DNA of 64,000 bases from Actinomycetota bacterium. GTDB taxonomy: Bacteria; Actinomycetota; Actinomycetes; Actinomycetales; Dermatophilaceae. Under the pieces are notes generated by a model. That model had not been told where the DNA came from. It worked only from the letters and a program-made list of their open reading frames with translations, and did no database searches. The position numbers were made by a program, and so were the translations under genes. Of this stretch, positions 24,553-32,948 are shown piece after piece (positions within the stretch are counted from its first letter, which is position 1; every line of letters starts with the position of its first letter). The DNA lies in the NCBI GenBank assembly GCA_020160805.1, contig JAIUPO010000012.1, positions 54,577 through 118,576 of the forward strand, given 5' to 3'.

Positions 24553-25968
24553 TCAGGTGAGGAGATTGGCGATCAGGCCCAGGCCTGCACATACGCCGAG
24601 CGTGCGCAGGGTCGACCAGCCGCGCCAGAAGATCAGCGTGAGCGCCAAGCCCGTGATGCCGAAGGCCACGGGATCCCATGAACTCAGCAGCGGCAGGTCG
24701 AGGTGCACGGGCCCCCATCGCACCGCCCGCGACGCATCGAAGAGGTTATGGAGGGCGAAGAAGACCGCCAAGTTCGCGATCACCCCCACCACGGCAGCGG
24801 TGATCCCGGTCAGCGCCGACGAAAGGTGGTGATTGTCGCGCAGCCGCTCGACATACGGGGCCCCGAGGAAGATGAACAGGAAGCAGGGGACGAAGGTCAC
24901 CCAGGTGACCAGAAGCGACGCCAGGACGGCGGCGACCCACGGATCCAGCGACCCCGGATGACGGTAGGCGCCGACGAAGGCCACGAAGAGCACCACCATA
25001 ATCAGCGGCCCGGGGGTCGTCTCGGCCAGCGCTAGTCCGCGGACCATCTCGCCCGCCTTGAGCCAGCCGAAGACGGTCACCGCCTGATGCGCGACATAGG
25101 ACAGCACGGCATACGCCCCGCCGAAGGTGACCACCGCGGCCCCGGAGAAGAACAAGCCCTGATCCACGAAGACGCTCCCGCGGCCAAAGAGCGCAGCGGC
25201 GATGGCTACCGGGACAAACCACATCGCCAGGCCGACGAGGAGTATGCGGAGCGCTCGCCGACCCGATGGCGGTTCGTGATGGAGGGCGTCGTCACTGATC
25301 AGCGGTGCCGCGCCGGAAGAGTCCCCATGACCCTTCGGCCCCGCTTGCACCGCGGGAATCCGTCGCCCGAGCACCCAGCCGACCAGGCCCGACGCGAGGA
25401 TGACCAGGGGGAAGGGCACCTTGAAAAGGGTGAGCGCCAGGAAGGCGGCCACGGCCAGCCCCACGAGGGCGGGATGGAAGAGGGCACGCTTTCCAACGCG
25501 ATGGACGGCATGGACCACGATGGCGATCACGGCTGGGGCCAAGCCCGCGAACAGCCCTGCGACGACCGTGGTGGAGCCGGCACCGACATATAGCGCAGAA
25601 AGGGCGAGCAGAGCGATCAGCCCGGGCAAGACAAAGAGCGTGCCGGCGATCAGGCCGCCGAGGGTGCCATTGAGCAGCCAGCCAACGTAGATGGCCAATT
25701 GTTGGGCCTCCGGACCGGGCAGCAGCATGCAGTAGTTCAGGGCATGGAGGAAACGCTTCTGACCGATCCAGCGCTTTTCGTCCACCAGCTTGTGTTGCAT
25801 CACCGCGATCTGGCCGGCGGGGCCGCCGAAGGTTTGCAGGGAGATGGCGAGCCACGCGCGCGTGGCTTCCCGCCGGGGTATGACGTCGCGCCTTTCCCCC
25901 TCACGGCCGGGCCCCTCCCTCGAGGAGCGGCTGGCGCAAGAAGTCGTGGACGGCGTCGAACATTTCAC
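24553..25968 (-). CDS. chrA: Chromate transporter ChrA
   Basis: 471 residues with two tandem CHR domains. Signatures are LQTFGGPAGQIAVMQHKLVD and LPGPEAQQLAIYVGW in the first half; VVTFGGAYAVLSYVAHQAV and LAETTPGPLIMVVLFVAFVG in the second half. It exports chromate across the membrane. The only good start is the ATG at 25968, which overlaps chrB-C by 68 bases and gives a 40-residue N-terminal extension; a shorter product with a non-standard start cannot be excluded. Confidence 0.93.
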   Translation of the reverse strand: MKCSTPSTTSCASRSSREGPGREGERRDVIPRREATRAWLAISLQTFGGPAGQIAVMQHKLVDEKRWIGQKRFLHALNYCMLLPGPEAQQLAIYVGWLLNGTLGGLIAGTLFVLPGLIALLALSALYVGAGSTTVVAGLFAGLAPAVIAIVVHAVHRVGKRALFHPALVGLAVAAFLALTLFKVPFPLVILASGLVGWVLGRRIPAVQAGPKGHGDSSGAAPLISDDALHHEPPSGRRALRILLVGLAMWFVPVAIAAALFGRGSVFVDQGLFFSGAAVVTFGGAYAVLSYVAHQAVTVFGWLKAGEMVRGLALAETTPGPLIMVVLFVAFVGAYRHPGSLDPWVAAVLASLLVTWVTFVPCFLFIFLGAPYVERLRDNHHLSSALTGITAAVVGVIANLAVFFALHNLFDASRAVRWGPVHLDLPLLSSWDPVAFGITGLALTLIFWRGWSTLRTLGVCAGLGLIANLLT

Positions 25969-26332
25969 GGGTGCGCTCTATGGCGCGCTCGTCTCCCAGA
26001 GCGGCCGACAGGGCACGGACGATCAGGTCGAAGCCAGCTGCCTCGGGAGCGTCATGTGCGTCGTCGGCCAGGTCGGCCTCGTGCACGATCGCGGCAATCT
26101 GCCAGAGGACCGGGTCATCAAGGGCGTAACGCCGCAAGATGGTCTCGAAGGTGCAGTCGTGGCCGTGATGGCTCAACTCAACGCCGCGCATGTCGAAGGC
26201 GGTCGCTGTCGGCGGGACATCGTCGACATCGTCGACGAAGATGAACTCAGCACTGGGGTCCACATGCCGACGAATGAGCCAGGCGCAGGCAGCGCGGTCG
26301 ATGTGGATCCCGGGTCGGGTGGCCCATTTCAC
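25901..26332 (-). CDS. ChrB C-terminal domain protein (chromate resistance)
   Basis: 143 residues matching the C-terminal domain of ChrB: WATRPGIHIDRAACAWLIRR, then DPSAEFIFVDDVDDVP, HHGHDCTFETILRRY and IAAIVHEADLADD. In proteobacterial operons this domain is fused to the N-terminal regulator; here it is a separate gene starting with GTG at 26332 that overlaps the stop of the N-domain gene. The conserved His/Asp/Glu residues suggest a metal-binding or redox enzyme domain. Confidence 0.88.
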   Translation of the reverse strand: MKWATRPGIHIDRAACAWLIRRHVDPSAEFIFVDDVDDVPPTATAFDMRGVELSHHGHDCTFETILRRYALDDPVLWQIAAIVHEADLADDAHDAPEAAGFDLIVRALSAALGDERAIERTREMFDAVHDFLRQPLLEGGARP

Positions 26333-26853
26333 CGGGCACCCCGCCCGGAGCTTGCCGTCACGGGCACGTCGGCATCGGCGGCGCCAAGATGCTGGGCGAG
26401 ATGACGCAAGGCTGCGGCGGCGAGGTCCCGCTCCTGCGGATGAAAAAAGTCGCGAGCTCGGATCTTGTGGTTCTCCCGGCGCAGCCGCACCAGGGCCTTG
26501 CGCCCGTCACTCGGGTGAGCAGCGCGGGCCAGTTCCGCTTCGTCGATAAGGGCTAGGTATTCGGCGGCGCGCGCCTGGCTCATCGTCGTCGCCAGGTCAC
26601 GGATCTGCGCCCTTGTCGTCGGGCGAGCCAACCACACGCCTGCGGAGCCACCGGCCGCTACGACCCCCTCGGCGGCCCACTCGAATTGTTCGCGCGTGGG
26701 ATCCGTCGCGGGCAGTGCGACGAGTCCGTTGACGAGTTGAGTTGCACCCAATCGGCGCAACGTTCGCCAGAGGGCCAGGCGGGGCGCGGACGGCGTGCGG
26801 GGGAGGGAGTAGGTGAGGAAGACCCACTCCGGGGCTGGCGCGGCGGGCGACAT
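26329..26853 (-). CDS. ChrB N-terminal domain protein (chromate-responsive regulator)
   Basis: 174 residues. The N-terminal ChrB domain begins EWVFLTYSLPRTPSAPRLAL and continues LWRTLRRLGATQLVNGLVAL. Family members sense chromate and repress their own operon. A perfect 18-bp palindrome lies seven bases upstream of the ATG, where it would cover the -10 box. First gene of the chrB(N)-chrB(C)-chrA operon, each junction overlapping. Confidence 0.88.
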   Translation of the reverse strand: MSPAAPAPEWVFLTYSLPRTPSAPRLALWRTLRRLGATQLVNGLVALPATDPTREQFEWAAEGVVAAGGSAGVWLARPTTRAQIRDLATTMSQARAAEYLALIDEAELARAAHPSDGRKALVRLRRENHKIRARDFFHPQERDLAAAALRHLAQHLGAADADVPVTASSGRGAR

Positions 26854-26860
26854 GACCAGA

Positions 26861-26878
26861 TTGTAACCGTGGTTACAA
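26861..26878 (-). promoter_or_regulatory. Operator palindrome upstream of chr operon
   Basis: TTGTAACC-GT-GGTTACAA is a perfect dyad. Read on the minus strand it contains TACAAT, a good -10 box that ends about six bases before the chrB ATG at 26853, so the transcript may start at or next to the start codon (leaderless). A repressor on this dyad would block the promoter; the ChrB N-domain is the candidate. Confidence 0.75.
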
Positions 26879-26951
26879 CGATCGCTCTGGGGGCGTGAAG
26901 AAGCTTCGCCCGAGAACCTTGCGCTTACCCCCTGCGCAGAAGCAGGGTCAA

Positions 26952-26982
26952 GCGCACACTTTCGGCATCCGGAGAGAAATGG
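26952..26982. repeat. Diverged half-copy of family E palindrome
   Basis: The stretch from GCGCAC through TTCGGCATCCGGAGAGAAATG matches the right arm and tail of the element at 21343-21370 with a few differences. The left arm is not recognisable. It lies downstream of arfB in the 160-bp gap before the chr operon. Confidence 0.6.
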
Positions 26983-27013
26983 GAGGCGCCCGGGACTTCA
27001 GCCATCTGGGACT

Positions 27014-27460
27014 TCAGGCGTCGCGCGGCGGGCGGGCGCGGGTGGCCTTGGTCTGGCCGCGCTGGCGCTTGGCTTCCAGCCGGCGCTCCTGGGAACCGCG
27101 GGTCGGTTTCGTCGCGCGGCGAGGCGGGGGCGGGGGAGCAAGGGCGGCGCGCAGCGTCTCGGCCAGGCGCTCGCGGGCGGCGACTCGGTTGCGGTGCTGG
27201 GATCGGTGTTCGCGCGCGACGACAACGATGCGCCCGTCAGCCGCCAGCGCCGGGATGCGCGATCGCACCCGGCGGCGCTGGGTTTCGGTCAACAGCGGGT
27301 CCAGGGCGTCCAGGGTGAGCTCGATCTCCACCCGGCTATCAGTGGTGTTGACCGACTGGCCACCCGGACCGGGGGAGCGCGAAAAGCGTTCCACGACAAG
27401 GCCGCCCGGGATGACCAAGCCGTTTGGCACCCCAGGGCCGCGAGCGATCACCAGATCCAT
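27014..27460 (-). CDS. arfB: Peptidyl-tRNA hydrolase ArfB (release-factor-like)
   Basis: 148 residues. The GGQ motif lies in SRSPGPGGQSVNTTDSRVEI, followed by the short RF-1 domain and a basic C-terminal tail (RRLEAKRQRGQTKATRARP) that fits into the mRNA channel. It rescues stalled ribosomes by hydrolysing peptidyl-tRNA. The ATG follows AAGGAGCC, and a possible 24-codon ORF precedes it. Confidence 0.93.
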   Translation of the reverse strand: MDLVIARGPGVPNGLVIPGGLVVERFSRSPGPGGQSVNTTDSRVEIELTLDALDPLLTETQRRRVRSRIPALAADGRIVVVAREHRSQHRNRVAARERLAETLRAALAPPPPPRRATKPTRGSQERRLEAKRQRGQTKATRARPPRDA

Positions 27461-27481
27461 CGCCAGCCACCAGGCTCCTTC

Positions 27482-27556
27482 TCAGCCATACGCGTCGCCG
27501 TCGAACTCATCGAGATAACTGCGCTGCAGGCTCGATTTCGGTGGGATCAGGCGCAT
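27482..27556 (-). CDS. Possible 24-codon small ORF upstream of arfB
   Basis: ATG at 27556 to TGA at 27482-27484 encodes a 24-residue peptide starting MRLIPPKSSLQRSYLDEFDG. The arfB ribosome site (GAAGGAGCC) begins right after its stop. TACGCT just upstream could serve as -10 box, giving a leaderless mRNA. It may be a leader peptide or short protein; only reading frame and spacing support it. Confidence 0.4.
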   Translation of the reverse strand: MRLIPPKSSLQRSYLDEFDGDAYG

Positions 27557-27596
27557 GCCTCGAGCGTAGGCGGGCGGGCCGACAGGGCCCAGGGGT

Positions 27597-28418
27597 TTAG
27601 GTCGCCGCCCGCAGCTCCTGCAGGGCCCGAGCGTCGATGCCGTCCGCGGTCAACCGAGTTTCGAGATTGACCCGTCCCATCCACGCGGCGAGGTCTTCGG
27701 CGGTGCGCCCGCCGCGGAGTCCGAGCGCGTCCAGCCGAGTCCGCACTTCCTGCTCCAGATCGCCAGTCAGCGGTCGAACGTCTTCTGGCGCACCGAAATA
27801 CAGCTCATGGAGCCGATGTATGCGGGCCAGCTCGGTCGGCGCCTGCGGATCGTCGTCGACTCGCAGGTCCGCGAGGATGCCGCTGTGGTCGTAGCCGGCG
27901 CGGGGGGCCACGGCATACACGGCAGCACTCTGGCGGCCTCGGGCGTCGCCGCCGGCGGCGTCCCCCGCGAGCAGAGCGGCGACCAGCCGACGGGTGAACG
28001 GCCGACCCGCCGCCTCGAGATAGGCGCTCTCCATCGCCTCGATGACCTCGGGTCCGGTGAGCAGATTGCCCTGGATGGCGTATGCCGTGTCCTCCGCCGA
28101 CCCAGTCAGCCCGCCCGCCCACGGGTGACATTCGGAGCCCGTGAAAGTGGCCGCCTCCTTCGCGCCGACCACGCCCACCTGGCGGCTGCCCGCTTTGAGG
28201 TCCTCTGCGGTGGCGCCGGCCAGGGCGCGGGAGGCGGTGGCGCCGCGGGTCATAGCGCTGAGCAGCTCCGTCTTATAGGCGACGCGGGCCATCGCTTGCG
28301 TCGCGACGGCGCCGGTGCCCAAACGAGCCGCCGGCACCACGGACCCGACAGCGAGAAACTTGCTGGCCACGGCCACGCCATAGGCCGTGCCCTCGCGCGC
28401 GACGATCGAGAAGGTCAT
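27597..28418 (-). CDS. DUF1028 family protein (Ntn-hydrolase-like)
   Basis: About 273 residues. The DUF1028 start MTFSIVAREGTAYGVAVASK is followed by VGSVVPAARLGTGAVATQA, and later by AIQGNLLTGPEVIEAM and AAVYAVAPRAGYDHSG. The fold belongs to the N-terminal nucleophile hydrolase group, but the reaction is unknown. The C-terminal 75 residues look like a peptidoglycan-binding-like add-on. ATG at 28418 is preferred to a GTG nine bases upstream. Divergent from pcrA. Confidence 0.88.
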   Translation of the reverse strand: MTFSIVAREGTAYGVAVASKFLAVGSVVPAARLGTGAVATQAMARVAYKTELLSAMTRGATASRALAGATAEDLKAGSRQVGVVGAKEAATFTGSECHPWAGGLTGSAEDTAYAIQGNLLTGPEVIEAMESAYLEAAGRPFTRRLVAALLAGDAAGGDARGRQSAAVYAVAPRAGYDHSGILADLRVDDDPQAPTELARIHRLHELYFGAPEDVRPLTGDLEQEVRTRLDALGLRGGRTAEDLAAWMGRVNLETRLTADGIDARALQELRAAT

Positions 28419-28556
28419 GTAACCCACGGTAGGGACGGACCGGCGCGGTGGCGAGGGACTGGATCACATTCGCCGGAGTCTGGTCGCTCACACGAGCCTG
28501 CCGGTCGGCGTTGGCGGCAGGGGTTGTCGGCGGGTCGACATAGGGTGTGAGACACG

Positions 28557-30989
28557 ATGAGCACCCTGTTCGACATGCCCGGCGGATGGTCCGACGAGGT
28601 CGACGCCGCGGGCATCCCGACCTGGGCGATGACCGCGGAGGGTCCGGCGCGCGCACCCGCAGCGGGGACCGGGGAGCGGGGCGGGAGCGGGCGGCATACC
28701 TCACCCGCCGCGAAGGACCCGGAGGAGCTGCTCGCGGGGCTCAACCCGCAGCAGCGCGCGGCGGTCGTCCACGACGGGCCGCCGCTGCTGATCGTCGCGG
28801 GCGCGGGCTCGGGCAAGACCCGGGTTCTCGCGCACCGCATCGCCTACTTGCTTGGTCACCGCGGCGCACAGCCGGGGCAGATCCTGGCCATCACCTTCAC
28901 CAACAAGGCCGCCGCCGAGATGCGCGAGCGCGTCGAGGGCCTGGTGGGGCCGCGCGCGAAGGCGATGTGGGTCATGACTTTCCACTCCGCGTGCGTGCGA
29001 ATCCTGCGGCGCGAGGCGGGCAAGGTCGGACTGAAGTCGAGTTTCTCGATCTATGACGCAGCCGACAGCCAGCGCATGATGGCGCTGGTCCTGCGCGATA
29101 TGGATCTGGACCCCAAGCGCTACAACCCGCGTAGTTTCAGCCACCAGGTCTCCAACCTCAAGAACGAATTGGTGGACGAGGAGACGTATGCCGCCCGGGT
29201 CGGGTCCGAGGAGACCGGCACCCACCATGAGCGGCTGCTCGCCGAGGCTTATTCGACCTATCAGCGCCGGCTGCGCCAGGCCAATGCGCTCGACTTCGAT
29301 GACCTCATCATGACGACGGTCAACATCCTGCAAGCCTTCCCCGATGTCGCCGAGCACTACCGCCGCCGCTTCCGGCACATCCTCATCGACGAATATCAGG
29401 ACACCAACCAGGCCCAATACGCCCTGGTTCGCGAACTCGTCGGTGGCCCCGGGAGCAGCGGGTATGCCGAGGGCTCCCCCCACGCGGTGCCCGCCGGTGA
29501 GTTGGTGGTCGTCGGGGACGCGGACCAGTCGATCTATGCCTTCCGCGGCGCGACGATCCGCAATATCGAAGAGTTCGAGCAGGACTACCCCCACGCGAGA
29601 GTCATTCTGCTGGAACAGAATTACCGCTCGACCCAGACCATCCTCAAGGCCGCCAATGCGGTCATCAGCACCAATCAGGGCCGCCGCGACAAGAAGCTGT
29701 GGTCCGAGGCGGGCGATGGCGCGGCAATCGTCGGCTATGTCGGGGACTCCGAGCATGACGAGGCCGCCTTCGTCGCTCGGCGCATCGACAGCCTCGGCGA
29801 CGATCACGACGTCAAGCCCAAGGATGTCGCCGTCTTCTATCGCACGAACGCGCAATCGCGGGCGATCGAGGAGGTCTTCGTTCGAGTCGGGCTGCCCTAC
29901 AAGGTGGTCGGCGGCACCCGGTTCTATGAGCGGCGCGAGATCAAGGACGCCCTGGCCTATCTGCGGGTGCTTGCCAATCCCGAGGACACGATCAACCTGC
30001 GGCGCATCCTCAATGTGCCCAAGCGCGGGATCGGTGATCGCGCCGAGGCGGCCGTCTCGGCGCTCGCCGAACGCGAGCGCATCCCGTTCGTGGCCGCCCT
30101 GGGTCGGGCTGCTGACGCGCCGGGCATCGCCACGCGCTCGGTGGCGGCGATCGAGGGCTTCACCGGGCTGTTGGAGTCCTTGCGGGTGGTGCGCGATGAC
30201 GAGGATGCGGGGGTGGCCGAGTTGCTGGAGGCGGTGCTCGACCGTTCCGGCTATCTGAGCGAGCTGCGCGCCAGCCGAGACCCACAAGACGAGACGCGCG
30301 TCGAGAATCTCCATGAACTCGTCTCCGTGGCCCGGGAGTTCGATGAGGTCCGCGCCGAGACCGGCGAGGTGATATCCCTCGACGACTTCCTTGAGCAGGT
30401 CTCGCTCGTCGCCGACGCCGACGAGATCCCAGACGCTGAGGACGGTGGGGGAGTCGTCACTCTGATGACCCTGCATACCGCCAAGGGGCTGGAGTTCCCG
30501 GTCGTCTTCCTCACCGGTATGGAGGACGGCACCTTCCCGCACCAGCGCTCGCTCGGCGATCCGAAGGAGTTGGAGGAGGAGCGCCGGCTGGCGTATGTCG
30601 GCATCACCCGCGCCCGCGAACGCCTGCACATCAGCCGCGCGAGCGTCCGATCTGCTTGGGGCGCACCGCAATACAACCCACCCAGCCGCTTCCTCGATGA
30701 GATCCCGCACCCGCTGATCGACTGGGAGCGCACCGGCTCATCGCTGGGTCAGCGCATGAGCGCGCCCTCCCTCGCTCGGCTCGCCGCCCGCCCCGGCGTG
30801 CGCTCGCCAGGCACCAAGCCGCTGCTCGCGCTCAAGGTCGGTGATCGCGTCAGCCACGACAGCTTCGGGCTCGGCACCGTCACCCGCATTGATGGCGCCG
30901 ACGACCGCACCCAGGTGCACGTCGACTTCGGCGGCGACGCCGGCGTCAAGCGCCTGCTGCTGCGCTATGCCCCTCTCGAGAAACTCTGA
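28557..30989 (+). CDS. pcrA: ATP-dependent DNA helicase PcrA/UvrD
   Basis: 810 residues, SF1A helicase. Q-motif and Walker A (LNPQQRAAVV, VAGAGSGKTRVLAHR), motif Ia (ITFTNKAAAEMRERV), Walker B (ILIDEYQDTNQ), motif III (GDADQSIYAFRGA), motif IV (EQNYRSTQTIL), motif V (TLHTAKGLEFPVVFL) and motif VI (RLAYVGITRARERL). The C-terminal Tudor-like RNA polymerase-binding tail is present (VGDRVSHDSFGLGTV). It works in nucleotide excision and mismatch-independent repair and in clearing RecA filaments. The N-terminus has a 60-residue extra segment typical of actinobacteria. Confidence 0.96.
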   Translation: MSTLFDMPGGWSDEVDAAGIPTWAMTAEGPARAPAAGTGERGGSGRHTSPAAKDPEELLAGLNPQQRAAVVHDGPPLLIVAGAGSGKTRVLAHRIAYLLGHRGAQPGQILAITFTNKAAAEMRERVEGLVGPRAKAMWVMTFHSACVRILRREAGKVGLKSSFSIYDAADSQRMMALVLRDMDLDPKRYNPRSFSHQVSNLKNELVDEETYAARVGSEETGTHHERLLAEAYSTYQRRLRQANALDFDDLIMTTVNILQAFPDVAEHYRRRFRHILIDEYQDTNQAQYALVRELVGGPGSSGYAEGSPHAVPAGELVVVGDADQSIYAFRGATIRNIEEFEQDYPHARVILLEQNYRSTQTILKAANAVISTNQGRRDKKLWSEAGDGAAIVGYVGDSEHDEAAFVARRIDSLGDDHDVKPKDVAVFYRTNAQSRAIEEVFVRVGLPYKVVGGTRFYERREIKDALAYLRVLANPEDTINLRRILNVPKRGIGDRAEAAVSALAERERIPFVAALGRAADAPGIATRSVAAIEGFTGLLESLRVVRDDEDAGVAELLEAVLDRSGYLSELRASRDPQDETRVENLHELVSVAREFDEVRAETGEVISLDDFLEQVSLVADADEIPDAEDGGGVVTLMTLHTAKGLEFPVVFLTGMEDGTFPHQRSLGDPKELEEERRLAYVGITRARERLHISRASVRSAWGAPQYNPPSRFLDEIPHPLIDWERTGSSLGQRMSAPSLARLAARPGVRSPGTKPLLALKVGDRVSHDSFGLGTVTRIDGADDRTQVHVDFGGDAGVKRLLLRYAPLEKL

Positions 30990-31011
30990 TGCGAGCAGTT
31001 ACCGGCAAGTA

Positions 31012-31053
31012 GGTCTGAGCTTTGGCACCAATAGCGGTGCCAAACCTCAGACC
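31012..31053. repeat. Long palindrome, family B copy 1 (18-bp stem, one mismatch)
   Basis: The arms GGTCTGAGCTTTGGCACC (31012-31029) and GGTGCCAAACCTCAGACC (31036-31053) enclose six bases. It lies 23 bases after the pcrA stop and 67 bases before the start of the second AbiEi/DUF559-like gene. Its twin is at 32126-32167. Confidence 0.9.
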
Positions 31054-31120
31054 GTAAGTTATCCACAGGGCTGTGGATGGCGGCCTGCGTCGTCGGGTCG
31101 CCTCCGCGAGGCTGTTGCGT

Positions 31121-32125
31121 ATGCCGTCCACCAGCCGCCGCGACCAGCGCACCGCCATCGCCTGCGCTCTCGCGCATAACTATGGCGGGGTCGTCACTCG
31201 GCGCATGCTGATCAAGGCCGGCGTGACGAAGAAGGACATCGAGACCGAGATCGCGGTGGGGCGCTGGCGGGCGGCGGGGCGGCATACGGTCGTGATCCTC
31301 GGGAGCCCGTTGCCGGCCTGGACCGCCTCGCCCCGAGGGTCGGCCTCGGATCGACCCCTGCTCTTTGCCCCAACCCGATCGGCCATGACCGCCCGAGTCG
31401 GACTGGATGCCACAGCCGTCGCCTGCTTTTGGTGGGCGTTGTGGGAAACGGGTGGCCGCGGGGTGCTCGACGGTAGCTCCAGCCTGCTGGTCCACGGGTT
31501 GACCGGCTTTGTGCCCTCGGTGATCGACCTTTCGATTCCACCGGGTGCCTATTTCACGGTCTTAGAGGGGGTTCGGGTCTCGAGGCGGCGCGACTCTGGA
31601 GAGTTTGCGGCGCGCGGCATCCCCCGGACCGTGCCGGAGGTGGCGACCATCCGGGCGGCCCAACTCGCCGCGAGCGATCGGCAAGCCGCCTTGCTCCTCT
31701 GCATGTCGGTGCAGCAACGGCTCGTCAGGCCGGCCGAGTTGCTGGACCAGTGGAGGACCATTCGCCGCTCGCCGAGGAGATCCCTGATGGGCTCAGTGAT
31801 CCTGGACGTCTGCGATGGTGCCCACTCACTCGGGGAACTCGACTTCGCCGGCATGTGTCGGGCCGCGTGCCTGCCCGAACCCCGACGCCAACAGTTGGTG
31901 CGTCGCCGCAACGGCAGCTACTTCCTCGACGCCGAGTTTCCGGGAGGGCTCGTCGTGGAGATCGACGGCTTTCAGCACTTCGTGGGCATGGCCCCGATCG
32001 AGGACGCTCTCCGAGCTAACGACATCACCTTGCGGTCGCGTCGGGTGCTGCGGATCCCGGTGATTGGGCTACGGACCGACGGGCCGGCCTTCATGGCCCA
32101 ACTGAGGCGGGCTCTCGCCACTTAA
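31121..32125 (+). CDS. AbiEi-like winged-helix / DUF559-like (Vsr-fold) protein
   Basis: 334 residues. The N-terminal AbiEi-like winged helix reads YGGVVTRRMLIKAGVTKKDI, then the family middle segment (GIPRTVPEVATIRAAQLAAS), then a C-terminal DUF559/Vsr-like PD-(D/E)XK core with both acidic positions kept: FLDAEFPGG and VVEIDGFQHFVGM, followed by LRANDITLRSRRVLRIPVIG. So, unlike its relative at 10868, the nuclease site looks intact. The ATG overlaps a GTATGCC word. Family B palindromes flank it; the second begins at the base after the stop. No partner toxin gene is present. Confidence 0.75.
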   Translation: MPSTSRRDQRTAIACALAHNYGGVVTRRMLIKAGVTKKDIETEIAVGRWRAAGRHTVVILGSPLPAWTASPRGSASDRPLLFAPTRSAMTARVGLDATAVACFWWALWETGGRGVLDGSSSLLVHGLTGFVPSVIDLSIPPGAYFTVLEGVRVSRRRDSGEFAARGIPRTVPEVATIRAAQLAASDRQAALLLCMSVQQRLVRPAELLDQWRTIRRSPRRSLMGSVILDVCDGAHSLGELDFAGMCRAACLPEPRRQQLVRRRNGSYFLDAEFPGGLVVEIDGFQHFVGMAPIEDALRANDITLRSRRVLRIPVIGLRTDGPAFMAQLRRALAT

Positions 32126-32167
32126 GGTCTGAGGTTCGGCACCACTATTGGTGCCAAACCTCAGACC
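32126..32167. repeat. Long palindrome, family B copy 2 (18-bp stem, one wobble)
   Basis: The arms GGTCTGAGGTTCGGCACC (32126-32143) and GGTGCCAAACCTCAGACC (32150-32167) enclose a six-base loop; the right arm is identical to that of copy 1. It abuts the stop codon of the AbiEi/DUF559-like gene and lies before the convergent M23 gene. Confidence 0.9.
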
Positions 32168-32180
32168 TATTTGCGGGTAA

Positions 32181-32948
32181 TCAGAACTTCAGGCCGTGCT
32201 TGGCGAGCCAGGGCTTGGGGTCCACGGGGTCGCCGCCCTTGGGGTGGATCTCCAGGTGCAGGTGGGGGCCGGTCGAGTGGCCGGTGTTGCCGGTCTTGCC
32301 GACGAACTCGCCCGGTGCGACCTTTTGCCCTTCAGCGACATTGATCTGGCTCATGTGCGCGAAGTAGGAGACGGTGCCGTCCCAGTAGGTGATCTCGACC
32401 TTCATCCCATAGCCGCCGCCCCAGCCTGCCTTGGTGACGGTGCCGGAGGACATGGCGTGCAGGGAGGTGCCGACGACAGCGCCGAAGTCGAGGCCGGCGT
32501 GCAGCCGGCCCCAGCGGTAGCCGAAGCTGGAAGTGAGGTTCGGGTGCTTCACCGGACTGACCCAGCGGTGCGCGGCGGCGATGCGCTTGGCCTTCGCGGC
32601 GGCAGCAGCCTTGGCCGCCGCCTTGCGCTTGGCGATCGCGACCCGCTCCTGGGTGGCGCGCTGGGCCCGCATGGCGCCCTGCTCGCGGGTGGCGATGGCC
32701 GACTCGACGGCAGCCGTCGCGAAGTCGGGGGTGATGGCGATCTGCTGCGCGGCAGCTCCCACGGCGACGCCGCGATCGGCGATTAGGGCCATCGCCTGCG
32801 TCTGCGCGCCCTCGCTGTGGGCCGTCGCGCTGCCCGCCGCCACGGAGCCGGACAGGCTCACGGCCAGGGCCACGGCGCCGACGGGAACAAGGGCGCGGGC
32901 GTGGGTGCGCGGGCGCGCAACAGCATGCTTGCCGGTGGTTCGGCGCAT
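32181..32948 (-). CDS. Secreted M23 family metallopeptidase
   Basis: 255 residues. A signal peptide with basic N-region and hydrophobic core (PVGAVALAVSLSGSVAAGSA), a coiled-coil Ala/Lys/Arg linker (REQGAMRAQRATQERVAIAK), then the LytM domain with zinc ligands in LHAGLDFGA (HxxxD) and GPHLHLEIH. It cleaves peptidoglycan cross-links or activates amidases at the cell surface. A long leader region (300 bases) lies upstream. Confidence 0.92.
   Translation of the reverse strand: MRRTTGKHAVARPRTHARALVPVGAVALAVSLSGSVAAGSATAHSEGAQTQAMALIADRGVAVGAAAQQIAITPDFATAAVESAIATREQGAMRAQRATQERVAIAKRKAAAKAAAAAKAKRIAAAHRWVSPVKHPNLTSSFGYRWGRLHAGLDFGAVVGTSLHAMSSGTVTKAGWGGGYGMKVEITYWDGTVSYFAHMSQINVAEGQKVAPGEFVGKTGNTGHSTGPHLHLEIHPKGGDPVDPKPWLAKHGLKF

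Noticed and set aside
28701..30710. 669-codon open frame on the minus strand
   Set aside because: Antisense to pcrA, whose helicase motifs are all present on the plus strand.
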